A stretch of DNA of 64,000 nt from Datisca glomerata. Taxonomy: Eukaryota; Streptophyta; Magnoliopsida; Cucurbitales; Datiscaceae. Under the pieces are notes generated by a model. It searched no databases. It saw only the letters and a program-made list of their open reading frames with translations, and was not told the DNA's origin. The position numbers were made by a program, and so were the translations under genes. Location of the stretch: assembly GCA_003255025.1 (NCBI GenBank), contig QANY01009387.1:2294001-2358000 (forward strand), in the 5' to 3' direction. Below, piece after piece: positions 23,132 to 35,418 of the stretch (position 1 is its first letter; every line of letters starts with the position of its first letter).

Positions 23132-26075
23132 TGTGATGCCCCGATCCCCGAGGGTTAAACATACGTGTAATTTCACAATTTTGAAATCTTCAATTCGAAA
23201 CAAACTCTAATTTTGAGAAAATTCCTAAATTGAAAATTCATAATTTGCCATGATAAAAACCCTGACCTTAAATAGCAGAAGCATTAAACTTATCCATGAT
23301 CGGAATCTTAATCATAAAATAGCGAAAGCGATAAAGTGTCTCAAATACATAATTAATAAAACCTCGAAAAACTGAATTAAATTCTGAAATAACGTCAAAA
23401 TTTGAAATCCATAAACCATGAAACTTTCACTCATCATAATTCGTAGAAAATCATATCGTAAAATAAACTACTTGAATAACCAAGTTTAACAGAAAACGTT
23501 TTCATAAGTTTGTAACCAAATCATAAACTGAAAACATAAATTCATCTGATCTAACTGGTTATGGCAGTCTCCCACTCATGATGCTCGCCATCACCACCTG
23601 CATCATAAATAACTATGGGGGAATGAGTATTTTAAAATACTCAGTAAGCAAACTCACATAATAACATGCATCCACATGTCATAAATGCAATCATGACATA
23701 ACATAAGTGAACTTGACATATAACATAAATGCAATAAAGTAACGTACTTGATCATGACATAACATAACTGAACTTGACATATAACATAAATGAAATAAAG
23801 TAACGTACTTGATCATGACATGGCTTAACATAGCACGCAGATAACACATGTCTCAAACAGAATCATTTAACAATCTTAATCATATCTTGGCTTGTCATAT
23901 CCTTTAGTTAACAACCTAATCAGAACTGATCACACGTTAACTGAAACACATCATGACGAATTGGGCGACGAAACAGATGGCACACATCGGGGATGAAAAA
24001 GATGACACTCATTGGGCGACAGAACAGATAGCACTTATAGGTGACGAAAAATGTGAACATATGGCACCTCATGAGTGACGGAAAACATTTACAGATGACA
24101 CCCAATGAATGACCAAAACATGAACAGATGACACCCTATGTGTGATGAAGCATGAACATATGACACCCATTCGTTTAACAGGACATAACGTGAACAGTCC
24201 TGATTCCTTGTTAACTAAAGATCATGCTTAAGTTCATATTTTGCTTAATTACCACTTGAATGAATTGATCTCATAACTTGCAGAATCCAACGTGTGACAA
24301 AAATTAATCATATAATGCATACTGATACATATAACATAATCAAACATGATAACATACTACGCAAAATCAGTCATACTCAGACCTTTATCTCATGATAATC
24401 ACATTAATAGCTGAACAGAAATCAATTACCAAAAATTTAACCAAATATAATAATTATCAAAAAAATGGTTAAACAGATAATAAATACATAATACAATTAT
24501 AACAACAGAGTCACATCTTTATATAAGTTAATTTACCCAAACATGTTTACGAAAGTAACATGCTTATAGACAATTAAAGCTTATGAGAATAACACATGTA
24601 AATTCACTTACACAAACATATATAATTATCACACATGGGTCACATTACGATATAATTCCACTTACACAAAGCATATTCATTTATAACAATGGGAGTCACA
24701 CCATTATATAAGCCCACTTACCTGAAGCGGAAGAATGAATTGAATAATTAATGACCTGAAATCCCAAAAAAATATAATTACTAAATTGTTTTGAAATAAA
24801 ATAATACAAACACATTTTTAATATCATAAAATAGAAAATACAGATTTAACTAAAACAGTGCAGAACGGTCAGAACAAGGTCGGTAAACAATATATCGGGT
24901 CCAAAGTCAAAAGATAAAGCTTCGGGTCAAATGGTTCAGACCGGGCTGGTTCGGACCACTCCGGCTCGATTTTATCTAATGGACCGGTTCGAGTAGGCTG
25001 AACCGGTTCGGTTCGTGATGAACCGGTTCAGGGTCGAGCAATTGGTTGTAAAGCCAGTTGCAGAACAAAAAACACGAGAAACAGGGATGGGGAGAGAGAG
25101 AGAGAGAGAGAACGAGAAGGAGAGAGAACAAAGAGGGGAAGAGAAACATTTAGGGAAACTGAAAGGGGAAGAGAGAGAGGGATGAAGAGATATGAAGAGA
25201 GAGACAGATCTAGAGAGAAGCAGAGAGAGACAGAGATAGAGAGAGAAAAACAGAGGATGGGAGAAAGGAAAACAGAGGGAAGGGGAAAAGGAGCCTCGGT
25301 GATAAACCACCGGTGATGGCAGAAGCAAAGGGAGAGAGAGAGAAGAAGAAGAAGGATGCAGAGAAAAGGGATATAGAGAGAAGCAGAGAAAGACAAAGAT
25401 AGAGAAAAACAGATAGGGGAAGAAACAGGGAGAGGTAGACGAAGTAAAAGAAGGAGAAGCAGATAATAAAAAGAAGAAGTAAGGAGAACAGAAACAAAGG
25501 TAACGAGCAAGGCAAGAAGGAAACTAAGAGTGAATAAGAGAGACAAAAATCAGCAAGAATTAAAGAGAGGGAGAGACGAATCAGAGAGAGAAAGAGATTA
25601 AAGAAAGAGAATAAGATTACACAAATTCAATTAGAGAGAGACCAACGAAGGAGAAGAGCTGCTGGCTGCAGGTGGCTGCGCGGGGGAGGAGAGGCAACGA
25701 GGGGGAAGGAGATGGCTGCGAAGAAGAAAGTGTTGTTTAGGAATATATATAGGTTAAAGGTTGGTTTAGAGTGTATATGCATGTAGTGTGAGTGAAACTA
25801 AATTGAGGGTTAAGATTGCTTGATCAAGGATAAAAATGGGGTTAGGGTAATACTAGGGTATATATAAGTAAAAGGTGTGAGTGAGCAATAATTTTATAAT
25901 ATAATTTAAAATTCTTTTAAAATTGAATAATTGAAATTTAAACTAAACCATATATAAATAAAATTATTTTACTAAAATTACAAATAATCACTTTTTAAAA
26001 TCAATTTTTAAAATCATTTTATCTTTGAAATCAATTTTACAAAAATATCCATTTACGAAGGGTCGGGATATTACA
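23132..26075. mobile_element. Solo LTR of a large LTR retrotransposon
   Basis: The 2,944-bp element starts TGTGATGCCCCGA and ends TCGGGATATTACA, an imperfect inverted terminal pair with TG..CA ends. It is flanked by an exact 5-bp direct repeat GAACC (23127-23131 and 26076-26080). No gag, pol, primer-binding site or second LTR lies between, so it is a solo LTR left by recombination. Its length suggests a gypsy family with long LTRs. Inside are short tandem repeats at 23690-23830 (two units of about 60 bp), a diverged GACGGAAAACATGAACAGATGACACC-like series at 23940-24170, and a GA-rich tract at 25080-25640. Orientation is not certain; TATATATAGG near 25745 would suit a + strand promoter. Confidence 0.88.
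25082..25640. repeat. GA-rich low-complexity tract
   Basis: Long purine stretches (GAGAGAGA, GAAGAAGAAG) inside the solo LTR. Open frames of 100-170 codons on the minus strand here are Leu/Ser-rich products of low complexity, not genes. Confidence 0.85.
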
Positions 26076-27475
26076 GAACCACTATTAAGAATGTTTTAAC
26101 ACCTTAAATCAACTTGTCAAACAAAAGCAGTCCTCTATGAGTGATGGGGTCACTAAATATAATTTCATAAAACAACATCAAAGCAAATGAATTTGTTTTA
26201 TGATCATAAAGGTAGTCAGAGTGGGAATGGAACATCCCTTAATAATTTGAATGCAATGATTGACAGGAAACCATCATTTATTACGAAGCAAGTGGAACTG
26301 AATGAGTAGAAGCAAACATAAGCAAAGTATGTCAGAACTTGCAAATAGAACAAGTATTGTACAAAGTAATAAGAACACAAATAAAAGATAAGACTAATGA
26401 ACTAAAAAATTATTCACATCATTAAAAACAAAGAGAAACAAACACAAAAGTGTAATGAGAAAAATACTCTTCTTAATAACATGAAACAAACACAAATTAA
26501 GGCTAAACCAAATAACCCACCGATAAAGATATAATATGCAACATATAAAAACAAATTAGATTCTTTTAATGAGAAAAAAATACTGATTTTACCTCGATAT
26601 ACAAAAACAGACATATTCATGATAGAAACAAACTACAATATGCATTCGCAAACATCACAATAAACATATAATTTATTTTCAAAACCAAGTAAGTTCAAAC
26701 TGTTATCTTCTTTAATTATTCTAAGTTATTTATCATGCTTTTCATTCAATTTGTCACCCAAAGACAAGTTCCTATTGTCATAATATGAACAATCAAACAC
26801 ATACACCGCTAAACCAAATGACAAGAAACAAGCATATGTAATTCGATCAATATTAGACACGAATAATATGCATCAAATTCAGAAAATCAATAACGAAAAC
26901 AAAACAGAAATACAACACTCAAATACACAAAAACAAAACAGAAAAATAAAGATTCAATTTCAAAAACTTGGAAAAAAAATCCCTAGATTAGAAATCGAAA
27001 ACCCTAACTCAGAGAAATACATACCATGAACCAACTTAGGCAACGAAAAAGTAGGATGAGAAAGTCACGAAAATCACCACCAACAACCCACCGTTGCAAA
27101 AGAACCAACTCAAGCAGAGAAAACCCTATGCCAAGACCCTCCGCCAAGGATAGTACAAAACTGAAAATCAAATGAAAAACAAAACAGACAATCAATAATT
27201 CAACCGTAGGAAGAAGCACATAAAACCATGAACTGTAAATATAATAAATCTTCAGAGCCAAACCTACATATAAGGTGTTGAAGCATAGAGCAAAAAACAA
27301 AAACAAAGATCAAGATTGAAAAAACCCCAGACCATACACTGAACACTGAAAAAATTCTACGTACCTTTAAATCAAAAGTAAACAATCATAAAAAACAGGA
27401 CGAACAAATATAAAGAGTAAACAAACAACAAAGGAACTATCATAGAAGTCATATGAACATCAAGTTAACACTGAT

Positions 27476-30329
27476 CAGTCAGAAAATTCTAACTCACCTT
27501 ACAAACAAAAAATAATCAATCGTAAAAGTTAGAAGAACAAAAACATAGCAGAAGGAAAATTGGGAGCTAGATAACACGTGAATGTCTAATTTATAGACGT
27601 ACATATGAAAAACAAACAAATTGCATTGACTTAGATAGGAAAAAAATGATTGTTGAGAAGATATACTTGGAATATAATGCAAGTCTATCCTAAACCCGAA
27701 CAAAGGGGTAATCAAAACAAACTACACCCAACTTAACTCTAGATTCAACTCACAACGAACACCTTCAAGATAACAAAAGGCAACAACGCTCAAACAGCTT
27801 CTAGAAAAACCAACTGCACTCAAAATCTGAAGCATAAAAAATTTCGCCAATCAATATCCACAATCTATAAATTAAAGTAGAAAAAGAAATCTTTAAAATA
27901 AAAACTAACAAACAATTGAAGGTCAAATCTTATGTTATTATCAAAAATTAAGTTTTTTAGCCATAACAAATTATATATATACATATATATATATATATAC
28001 ATACATACATATATATATACATACATACGTATATATATATACATACATAGATATACATATGTACATACATACGTATATATATACATACATACGTATATAT
28101 ATACATACATACGTATATATATACATACATATGTATATATATATATATATATATGTATATATAAGATAAATACACTAAAAAGTCAAAAGAAGAAAATGTA
28201 AAGCCAAATCACTTCAGCTAAAATATTACTGAAGAGCAACAAGCAAAACAAGGTTGCCTCAAAGAAAGAAGAAAACAACTGAAAGGAAATTGAGTTATCT
28301 ATAGGAGATTTCTTTAATTTATAGGAGTAGAAATGACAAAGAAAACAAAACACACAGAATCTTTGGACAGCCAAAAACCACCAAACAATCAAAATATATC
28401 CTTATGATACACTTGATTTCTATCCTGAAACCGAACCCAAAAAGTAAATAGTAGGTGCCTAATAAAATAAAACAGATTACCAAATAAAAAAGTACTATAA
28501 TAAAATCTAAATCTACCCAGAAGCAGCAAAAATATGAAGTAAATCTAAAGCCCATCCTTACACACGTTAGCAAAGAAATTAAAGCATCGACACAGAGAAA
28601 AAGCAAAAAAAAAGAGAAACGAACAAAAAACAACCGAATAACGAAGATATATTTTGAAGCAGTCAAATCTAATTACATCGAATGTGAAGCCACCGATCAA
28701 TATACACGCACAGAAGAAGTAAAAATCTATCTCTAAATCATAACAGAACAAAACAGTAATAAAACAAAAACCCAAAAGCTATAAAAAATGGATAAGCCTA
28801 AAAAATCAAAATAAAATCAAGCGTATCTGTTAAGTGGAAAATGAAAACCCAAAAAAAAAAAAATTTACAGATTTCAGCAAATACTCCATTTTCACAAAAC
28901 AAAGCAAGGAGAAGAAAACAAAGAAACAAAGGAATAGAAGAAACAACAATAACTATAACAACAAAAGAAACAATAATAGAGAAGGAAAATCACGAGCACA
29001 CCTCTGTTTCTGCAAAAGCTTCAGATCGAGAACACCTGCGAACCTCCTACGACAGATCACTCGAACACTCTAACAAAAGTGACTATAAAAAGAAGCTAAC
29101 AAAGGGAAGAACAGTAGCAGGGAAGCTCCATGAAGGCCATGGAAAACTGTTTATAAGACCAGGGCTCCAAAAAGTAAAAAGCGAAAGTTGGAGGTAAAAT
29201 CAAATGAGAAATTTGGGTTAAGAAAGAAACGAATTGAGCATTATCCATCAGAAAGTTGTAAAATTCTAAGCTTGTTACTTTTTGTGGTCTCCAATAACTC
29301 AAGTTTATTACAATCTCCATTCTCTTTACATAGTTATTACTTACTTCATCATTAACTAATGCTAGATCTTTATATATTGCTCAATCTAGTATGTTATTAA
29401 GGTATTCTTTTATCGCGGAAAACACAATAACACAGTTGATACCCTACTGTAGTGTGAGATTATGATTGATGTTGACACAAAATTAGACCATATTAATATG
29501 GCATATACCTTTATATCCAGCTAAGATACATAGGTTGTTTGAGGCCTTAGAAACTTCTAAAATCTATGCTCTACCGGCTAGCAAGTCATAATGCAAGTAA
29601 CTGTGTACAATAGGCAAAACCAGTATTAATCTAAGTTAAAGCTACAAAAAAAATGGAAAGACCAAAAAATAATAACTAATAACTCCTCAGACATTAATTC
29701 TCAAACAGTTATAATAAAATAACAACCCACTCTTTTATAAGAGAAAGAAAATAAAATGCAAGTCTATCCTAAACAGAAAAAACAAAATCCACCGATAAAT
29801 CATTGAAAGAAAAAACAAAAAACATGAAATCACCAGAAAAAGACTAACTAAAAAATAGTTCACGAAAGACCCAAAAGACCACTGCTAAACTGATTGATAA
29901 GAAAAAACAAACAAGAACAAAACACCATACAAATCTATCCGGAAAACAGAAAAAGATGAAAAAAAATCACAAACCGATAAAAAACAAATCAAATATCCTA
30001 ACAAAACCTAAATCTTAAAACTATAGAAACCTAGATTAAACACTCAGTAACAACAAAAATGAAAACCAAAAAAATTAAAAAGATTCTTATAATCATGAAA
30101 AACGAATAAAAAACAGAAAAAGACAGACAAGAACAAAGAACAAAATAAAAAGAAAAGAAGAGGAAGTAAAAACAAAAAGACATAAGAAAAAAGAAAGACG
30201 AAATTGACGAAGAACGAGGAGAAAGAAGGACGGAGACAAAGAAAAAAGCACCATAAATTACATAGAAGAGGAACAACGAACAAAGAGGAAGAAGCAGGAA
30301 AAAATCACAAACCAAGATTGACAAAGTTG
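27476..30329. other. A-rich intergenic block, no gene recognised
   Basis: Apart from the microsatellite the block is A-rich on the + strand. A short GC-richer island at 29000-29070 and the phrase ATGCAAGTCTATCCTAAAC (near 27679 and 29757) stand out; neither is identified. Confidence 0.4.
27972..28165. repeat. ATAC/AT microsatellite
   Basis: Alternating (AT)n and (ATAC)n blocks with periodic ACGT interruptions, about 190 bp. The Tyr/Ile-rich frames over it are meaningless. Confidence 0.95.
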
Positions 30330-30533
30330 GCCGTGTCCGTTGACTATGATAAACTCTCCATCGGAAAAACCCGGGATCATTTTTGGATAGTACGTAGCTT
30401 GATGTGGAGAAGCCCTCTAGGGACAAACTCTCCAGCCGGCGGCAAGATCGCCGAGAACCTTGAAGAACCTCTCCCATTGCGCCCCACCCTACAAGAGAGA
30501 AACCTCGAAACCCTCCCTCTCTCTGCCATGTGA
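30330..30533 (-). other. Possible first exon of an unidentified - strand transcript
   Basis: On the minus strand an ATG at 30531-30533 opens a 50-codon frame beginning MAERGRVSRFLSC and continuing with GSSRFSAILPPAGEF, with much higher GC than its surroundings. It ends in a stop near 30380, and a second frame stays open across it. A possible donor follows at about 30320, then a very T-rich (minus strand) intron-like run. I do not recognise the protein. It may be a captured gene piece or a 5' region of a transposon. Confidence 0.25.
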
Positions 30534-30539
30534 TCGGTC

Positions 30540-33040
30540 AACTACCATTAAACCACAATCAACGACTCCGATTTAAACCCACCAACCAAACAAACGACCT
30601 AGATTCAATCAAACTAACCCAAAAGTATTAAACATATCAATGGCTCAGATTGAAGCAATCCAATGGCCTGTAAGCAGTCAACATTTACCAAGAAGGAATT
30701 GACTCTCATACCCCTTATTGGACCTGAAATTTACATCCCAACTACAACTATCAACACATAGGTCAATTTATGATTCAACCCATATTACAGGGGTAATCCA
30801 GACATTTCACGTCCAAGCAAATAGCTGGAAAGTGGATACCAACGGCAAAATGACCCATAAAGCCCTCCTTCCACCTAAAACTACAATCCAATATCTATGT
30901 CACCAACCCAAACAACTCATAATGTAAATTCACGCACATGACAGGGGTAAAATGAATATTTCACGAAAGCAAGCAGCCAAAAAACTCAAAGAGTAAGATA
31001 TCGGACATCTACAACTTATAGACCTATTATTATAATTCATTTTTATTTGCCTATTTATTATATTAGGTTGGATACTTGATCAATTTAAATGACTATGTTT
31101 CATTTTTTTTAACATCTTTTTAGTATACTAGATGGGGTGGCATCGTGCCAAGATTATAATAGCGTTATTTTAGTGTTATTTTGGATCACTTAAACCAGTA
31201 AATATTAATATCGTAAACAAACTAATGACATACTAATACTATTATATCATAGACAATAAATTAGAGTATGCAACTAACAAAAGAAACAAAACATGTATAC
31301 ATACCAGACTTGCACATTTGCTGCAAAAAACTACAAAAGTTATTTCTATAATGCTTTTAAACATAGCACAAAGCACAACCATTCAAAAGAAAGCACAAAG
31401 CACAACGCACAACCATTCAAAAGAAACAACAGTGAATAAATTCAACTCTTTTAACAAAAGTAAATTATGACCAAGCTCCTAATTGATTCACAAAATATTG
31501 ATACAACATCAAGCTCTTTTAACAGAAGTAAATTATGAACAAATTCCTAATCATTCAAGAGTAGTGACTCTAGAGCTAGAATAACACCAATCATTCAAGA
31601 GTAGTGGTCATTGCAGTAGTGACTCTAGAGCTAGAAGTGTCATGATCCCTTTGAAGAGTGTTTGAGTTGTCAAATACACTGACAATGCTATTCATCACAA
31701 TCCCTTCATCGTACTTATTACATTTAACATAGTAGGTGTAATCCATCGTTAATAAGAGAGTTAAATGATCAAGCTGAAATGACTGTATCTTGAGGCGAGA
31801 GAACTTTGATAATCAGATGTCTACAAGGATTAAATTAAAACAAATATTAAGATTAAATTATAACAATTATTAACAAACATATATAAAAACTATTATTAGA
31901 AGTTTTAAAACCCAAGACACAAAAAGAGCCCAAAAACGAAATAAAATAAATAAGGATAAACCCAAAATCCATCCGTACGATTTCCTTCCTCTGACAAAGC
32001 TAAGAACGATAAGAATGAGGCAAAGTCAGTCTGAAAAGCTGCCCAAAAAAGTACCATACTCATGCATGTTATGCTGTTGGATGAGAAAGGAAACATAGAG
32101 CACAACTCCAAGTATGAAATCATTGCTCCCCACATACCCTACCGCGCAGTTTGAGTTGCAAGTAATCTTCTTTACTGAAAAACAAAGAAAGTGAAAAGTC
32201 AGTAATAGATTGTAAGCCAGTTCAAGTTCAATCTCATATAGACTCCAAAAAGAAAAGTTATATTCACACATAAAATAGATATCAGAAATAACTCTTCCAC
32301 TCAATAATCTAATTTCATTAATGACAGATGATCTAAAACTAAAGCAGTTTTTTACTGCAAGCATAAAAAATGACAGATATTGTGTTGAATGGTCTTTCCT
32401 TCATTTTCTCACCAACATCTCATCTACTCGAAACATGAATCGCACAAACATAACCAAGAATCACATGTAATGAAGGTGCGGTATTATGGAGATGAACTAA
32501 AATCTTTTCCTTAAAGGCGTCATAAATGGATAACCAAGAGCCAATCCGTAATAATTTGGGTTTTGGATATGTGAAAAAAATTTAATATAACATAATTATA
32601 TGTCAGAATTCAGATTCACTCAAAACCGAATCATAAAAAAATCAATTTGTAAAAGAACCTAATCCTTAAAAGAGTCGGATACAAAATTACAAACTATCAA
32701 TTGGCAATCAAATCCACATCCGAAACCTAAATAAATATAAAACGGAAAAACCTACACAAACAAGGAAAATATACAAAAAATCAAAAGCTAAAAAATCACA
32801 ATCGAACTAAAACAAAGCAGAACAAAACAAACTATAAGACAACCTTAACAAATGGATAAGTTCCAAAGAACCAACTATATCCCCTGCATTATTAGAAAAA
32901 TAAAACTACTCAATTCTGCTTCCAAAATAACATTGGTGGACACTTGATAATCAAGTGAATATGCTTAGTTCTAAAATCAGGCTGCAAATTCTATGATGGA
33001 GGTCCTTGATGGAAAAGGAATATGAAGAATAATCACCATA
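30540..33040. other. Intergenic, A-rich, no gene recognised
   Basis: Short direct repeats occur near 31380-31440 (CACAAAGCACAACCATTCAAAAG phrases) and 31560-31640 (TTCAAGAGTAGTG and GTGACTCTAGAGCTAGAA phrases). A less AT-rich island at 31970-32170 may be exonic on the minus strand, but its product is not recognised. Confidence 0.4.
31128..31150 (-). mobile_element. Candidate Helitron 3' terminus
   Basis: On the minus strand a perfect 5-bp hairpin TGGCA-CGA-TGCCA (31138-31150) is followed after six bases (CCCCAT) by CTAG and then T. Hairpin plus CTRR plus host T is the classical Helitron 3' end. The element body would lie at higher coordinates. I found no 5' TC end, replication-initiator (Rep) frame or helicase. 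Confidence 0.3.
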
Positions 33041-33056
33041 TATAATTAGATGTAAC

Positions 33057-33142
33057 TACTTCTACAATTGGATTAATTGAGGCTCAATTCAAATCCTAAA
33101 TACTTCTACAATTGGATTAATTGAGGCTCATTTCAAATCCTA
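33057..33142. repeat. 43-bp tandem duplication
   Basis: Two adjacent near-identical copies starting TACTTCTACAATTGG and ending CAAATCCTAA. Confidence 0.9.
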
Positions 33143-35024
33143 AGATACAAATTCAGTTACTTATGAAAACTCCACATGCAAAACTTGACAAGTATGAGTA
33201 ATAAGTATCCAATGACTAGCAATTATATCCATATTAATAAAGTGATCTTGCATGACTACGGTAGAATTCCAACTGTTACAGCACAAGGCATTTATTATTC
33301 CCAAAACTTGAATACAAATATAATAGTGACAATCAAATTTAATATATGTGTAAAACAACGATTTGATTGTTATTTTTTCAACTCGTGGTAAGAAAGAAAA
33401 TTTTTAATACGACATAAGTTCTATAACAATCAACATAAGTGCTCTTTTTGTGCAGTTCTGCACAAACAATGTCACTTTAGAGTGACCAATTTTTGTAACC
33501 ACAATCAAACCAGCAAAATAAAAATAAAATAATAAAGTGAAATAATTTGGTTTTCCTTTTTGTTTTTTATTTATGTATAAAGGTAAATGCATAGAGCTGG
33601 GAAAAACGAGAGAAGAGTATTTTCTTGCTCTTTCCAGTGACCTTAAAGCTACTGCAATCAGAGTCGTCAGACTTTTCAAGAGTCCAAATCTAAAAAATGA
33701 AGAGGCATACAAAAAGGTAGAGAATGCAAGAAAGGAAGAATTTCGATTCACCTTTTTGAAGTATAATCTACACGCTGAAGTCCTCCGACCAGAAAAACTA
33801 ACTTTGCTGCATTTAGAGCATCTTCAACTTAAATCTCTTTTCTTTTAGATTTGTGCTCCAACCTTCTTATATCACCAAAGGAACTAAATCACCACTTGGA
33901 GAAAGTCACCCCATACTTAACACAAGTTAGACGCTTTAAGAACAGGTGAAAAGAAAGTGAAAGATAACATATTATAAGTAAATAGTGTGCTTCTATCTCA
34001 AGGAAAGAAACTAATCACAAGCAATTCCCACTCCTTATAGAAAATAAATCAGATACCCAAAAAGAACAACTCTGAGAACATGCAGCAATGGATAACAAAC
34101 GGATTTACATAGTGTCATTTTACAAGAACAGTTAGCCAACAACCTTGGTAGTTTGTACTCAAATGGGATTCTTCACAGGTCAAGAATTACCAAACTTCTT
34201 CACAATATTTCATTTAACAACTCAATGACCACATTGCAAGATTATAGATATTATAAAAGCAAAGCTACACTCACTGGAAATGTTTTTCGAAATCAGGGAT
34301 AAAATTATATATGTCAAAGAATAGATTGATTAATGGAAAAACATCTTGGACTTGATGTTCATTGATCAAGGTGTGCACCACAAGGTCAACTGCTAAAAGC
34401 CCTATCAGTTATCTTTGATCCAACGACAAAGTTAAAAAAATTATGGTAGTAAATGCTATGTTAACCTATTCGCAAGACTAAGTTCTAACCATGCGCCCCA
34501 ACTTCAGTGTTATGTATTCAATGATACCACCCTTGAGAGCATAGATTAGTATCTGTATACAAATTGTATATAGTATGAAGGGGAAAAACAAGCAGAACAA
34601 AACAACCCGAAGAGAATAGTCAATTTTACATTCGTCTAGAGTAGGGTGTCAATGATTAATTACTCAAATGTGCCACTAATTGATTTGCAAAGGAAATGAG
34701 CAGAAGGTGCAGAAATCCATGTAGCTAAACCAAAATCACACAACTGCAAAGATCATTAACACCAGAGTGAGCAATTATCTCTGTAGAGCAAGTATGCAAA
34801 CAGTTATGAGCCCTTGATGTAAAAAATAGGGGGGGGGGGGTCCTTAATGTAAAAAATAGGAGGGGGAGAAGAAACAGGGGGAGAGAATCCTTGATGTAAA
34901 AAATAAAGGCATATATCACAACTAACTTTAATATCCAAAAAAAACTTAACTTTAATGTCCAGCTAACTTTAATAAAAAAAACTCTTTAATATCTAGCTAA
35001 CACGAAAAAATGAGAAGCTCATTT
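33143..35024. other. Intergenic up to the copia LTR
   Basis: Apart from the frame at 33573-33848 no coding signal was found. I searched here on the minus strand for the missing ACS exons and saw none. A G10 tract sits at about 34831. Confidence 0.5.
33573..33848 (+). CDS. Unidentified open frame, possible exon
   Basis: A 91-codon frame with lysine/glutamate-rich, protein-like composition (ELGKTREEYF, KKVENARKEEF) and no low-complexity run in its first 70 codons. It does not match any family I recognise, lacks a supporting ribosome or splice context I could verify, and stands alone in an intergenic block. It could be a chance frame or a decayed exon. Confidence 0.15.
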   Translation: MYKGKCIELGKTREEYFLALSSDLKATAIRVVRLFKSPNLKNEEAYKKVENARKEEFRFTFLKYNLHAEVLRPEKLTLLHLEHLQLKSLFF

Positions 35025-35418
35025 TGTTAAAATCAAAAATCTCTATCGGTATAAACCGTATCGTATAAATCTCCAAGATCTCATGTTGAACACATCAAGA
35101 ATCAAACCAATAATAGAGCGGAAGCATACCTGAATCTATGACGATAGATCGCTGCTTAGAGCCGAACGGTTGGCCTTCCAGATCAACACGATTCTCTATC
35201 CGAGAGTCTCATTTGATTAAGCCTCTCAATTTTGTCTCTAACGATGGGATATTAAGGAGAATAAAATGGTTTCCCTTTTTTCCGTGTAATCTGAGAACCA
35301 TAACCATTTATAGATAATTTATTTTTTGATATTTTTTATTTTAGCTCATCATAAAAATAGAAATTACTCTATTAAATACACTAAAACCCCAATTATTCAA
35401 AACCTTAGTTGATCACTT

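Larger units (their letters stand above)
22015..27475. repeat. Tandem duplication, unit 2, split by a solo LTR
   Basis: Second copy of the 19790-22014 unit. Removing the 2.9-kb solo LTR at 23132-26075 and its duplicated target leaves about 2.5 kb, close to the length of unit 1. The matching end blocks, including ACTCAGAGAAATACATACC and the AACTTAGGCAA..GAAAAAGTAGGA segment, are at 27008-27060 here and 21736-21780 in unit 1. Confidence 0.7.

Noticed and set aside
23680..24180. Regularly spaced repeats that could suggest a CRISPR-like array
   Set aside because: Units are diverged, directly adjacent and inside a plant LTR; no spacers or associated genes, and the genome is eukaryotic.
25028..25546. 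Minus-strand open frame of 172 codons
   Set aside because: Leu/Ser-rich translation of a GA-rich tract inside a solo LTR; no domain, low complexity.
27865..28201. Several 70-90 codon frames rich in Tyr and Ile
   Set aside because: They are translations of an (ATAC)n/(AT)n microsatellite.
30031..30477. 148-codon minus-strand frame
   Set aside because: Its second half is F/L/S-rich translation of a T-rich intron-like run; only the first part is mentioned as a possible exon.
31905..32364. Minus-strand frames of 76 and 112 codons over a GC-richer island
   Set aside because: Hydrophobic composition and no recognised family; could be exonic, but I cannot support a gene.
34826..34845. G10 tract (and a G13 tract near 54021)
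   Set aside because: Simple homopolymers; possibly assembly-sensitive, with no evidence of function.
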